Source: Vulcanimicrobium alpinum | GTDB lineage: Bacteria; Vulcanimicrobiota; Vulcanimicrobiia; Vulcanimicrobiales; Vulcanimicrobiaceae | Assembly (NCBI RefSeq): GCF_027923555.1 | Contig: NZ_AP025523.1 | Span: 2,670,484 to 2,734,483 of the forward strand | Length of the DNA stretch: 64,000 bases | Direction: 5' to 3' | Shown: in pieces, positions 63,257 through 64,000 of the stretch | Position numbering within the stretch: position 1 is the first letter of the stretch | How the letters are laid out: each line of letters begins with the position of its first letter | Translations under genes and position numbers: made by a program | Notes under the pieces: generated by a model | Told to the model about the DNA's origin: nothing | The model's input: only the letters and a program-made list of their open reading frames with translations | Databases searched by the model: none

Positions 63257-63400
63257 CTTGGTTCGCACCTGGGCCGAGCGCGGGGCGCTCCGCGCCGGGC
63301 TTTCCGAAAACGAAGCAGCGGACGTCATGTGGGCGGTGTCGAGCGACGCGCTCTACACGCAATTCGTGCGCGAGCTGCAACGGCGGGGGCGATTTCTTCT
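63257..63400 (+). pseudogene. Fragment of a TetR-type regulator C-terminus
   Basis: RTWAERGALRAGLSENEAAD and VMWAVSSDALYTQFVREL match the ligand-domain end of TetR-family regulators (typically LRxGLSxxEAADxxWAxxSxxxY). No DNA-binding part is present; the fragment is fused in frame to the truncated IS481 gene at about 63256. It marks a junction of unrelated genes. Confidence 0.5.
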
Positions 63401-63993
63401 GCGTCGGCGGTAATTTTTCGCTCACCGGCGATGGTGCTGCTGGAGATGCTGCTGCCGATCATGCACATCCGCGACGAAGCGGAGAAGGCGGTGTTGCGCT
63501 GATGCATCGAGCGGACCAGCCAGGAGCTGCGCGCACCGCGACCCGGCGGCTTCTCGTCGCGCAGCAGCTCGCGACGTTGATGCTGGTGCAAGCCCTGCGC
63601 CGGCATCTTATAGAAGGCATCAGCTCCGGCGTCGGGTCGCTTGTCGCGCTGGCGGATCCGCACATGAAGGCCGCGATCACGGCGATGCACGACGACCCGT
63701 CGCACCGCTGGACGCTGCAGTCGCTGGCGGAGCGCGCCGGGACGTCGCGTACGAGCTTCGCGCTGAGTTTCAAGGAGACGGCGGGCACCTCACCGATGGA
63801 ATACCTCACACGCTGGCGGATAATGCTTGCCGGCGATCGACTCGCGACCTCCCGCGACTCCGTCTCCGAGATCACGCAGGCACTCGGTTACGAATCGGAG
63901 AGCACGTTCAACACCGCGTTCAAGCGGCTCCAAGGATGTTCGCCGCGTCAGTACAGCCGCGGCAGCAGCGTCCCGCCGCAGATCAGAGCCTGA
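63385..63993 (+). pseudogene. Degraded AraC-family regulator (cupin_6 type)
   Basis: The C-terminal two helix-turn-helix units are readable: WTLQSLAERAGTSRTSFALS and VSEITQALGYESESTFNTAF. Upstream, the cupin-type N-terminal part survives as GGNFSLTGD and LLEMLLPIMHIRDEAEKAVL, but a TGA falls where a Trp is expected (LR-stop-CIERTSQELRAPRPGG), and one base is missing near 63550 before VAQQLATLMLVQALRRHL. The first ~100 residues are absent. It is dead unless it initiates downstream. Confidence 0.7.
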
Positions 63994-64000
63994 TTCACGA

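Overview
The window is GC-rich, densely packed DNA from a bacterial chromosome, probably a Gram-negative-type (diderm) organism: it encodes a TonB-dependent-type outer-membrane receptor and several exported proteins. The mix of a DabA/DabB inorganic-carbon uptake operon, two carbonic-anhydrase-like proteins, NHLP-clan peptide and M50 genes and very GC-rich coding sequence would fit an uncultured lineage such as Candidatus Eremiobacterota (WPS-2). That assignment is inference; no rRNA gene is present. No tRNA or CRISPR array was recognised.

Layout. 0-5 kb: DAB carbon-uptake operon (dabB-dabA-PII-like-small ORF) read leftward from a 27-bp AT-rich gap shared with a divergent winged-helix regulator. 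5-11.3 kb: a feruloyl-CoA-synthase-like ligase, then a methionine/threonine operon (metY-metX-hom). Two unannotated amino-acid leader peptides with attenuator hairpins control it: a Met/Cys leader before metY and a Thr leader hidden in the 3' end of metX before hom. 11.3-17.3 kb: beta-propeller, TonB-type receptor, gamma-carbonic-anhydrase-like protein, YeiH-type transporter and a MaoC pair. 17.3-24.1 kb: core operon rpsR-rplI-lon-like-dnaB, with an intein in DnaB, continuing into small metabolic genes. 24.3-29.1 kb: PPK2, two SDRs, thymidine kinase and a decayed SulP transporter.

29-37.5 kb is one long leftward run of tightly overlapping genes (DEAD-box helicase, truncated UdgX-like remnant, zinc-ribbon, cupin, hydrolase, GNAT, membrane protein, glutathione peroxidase, MmcQ, M16 protease). 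37.6-53.7 kb is mixed: lytic transglycosylase, SET-domain protein, PP2C/SpoIIE phosphatase next to a Crp-type regulator, beta-carbonic anhydrase, alcohol dehydrogenase, phosphoribosyltransferase/hydrolase pair, PHB-depolymerase-like lipoprotein, sugar-acid dehydratase, large membrane protein and a glycosidase-like lipoprotein. 53.8-55.6 kb is a cluster of decayed genes (VOC, TMEM175-like, HdeD).

55.6-60.5 kb is the most unusual region: a 68-aa NHLP-clan (Os1348-like) peptide next to a ComQ/polyprenyl-synthetase-like gene, a membrane-anchored kinase-like protein, and a double cNMP-domain/PqqD-like/M50 protease. It looks like an undescribed peptide-modification locus. 60.6-64 kb is a mobile-element graveyard: an IS256-type element inserted in an IS481-type element with a recognisable target duplication, followed by TetR and AraC remnants.

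Several genes carry single-base frameshifts or in-frame stops. These are either true decay or indel errors of the assembly; individual entries say which sites are involved.
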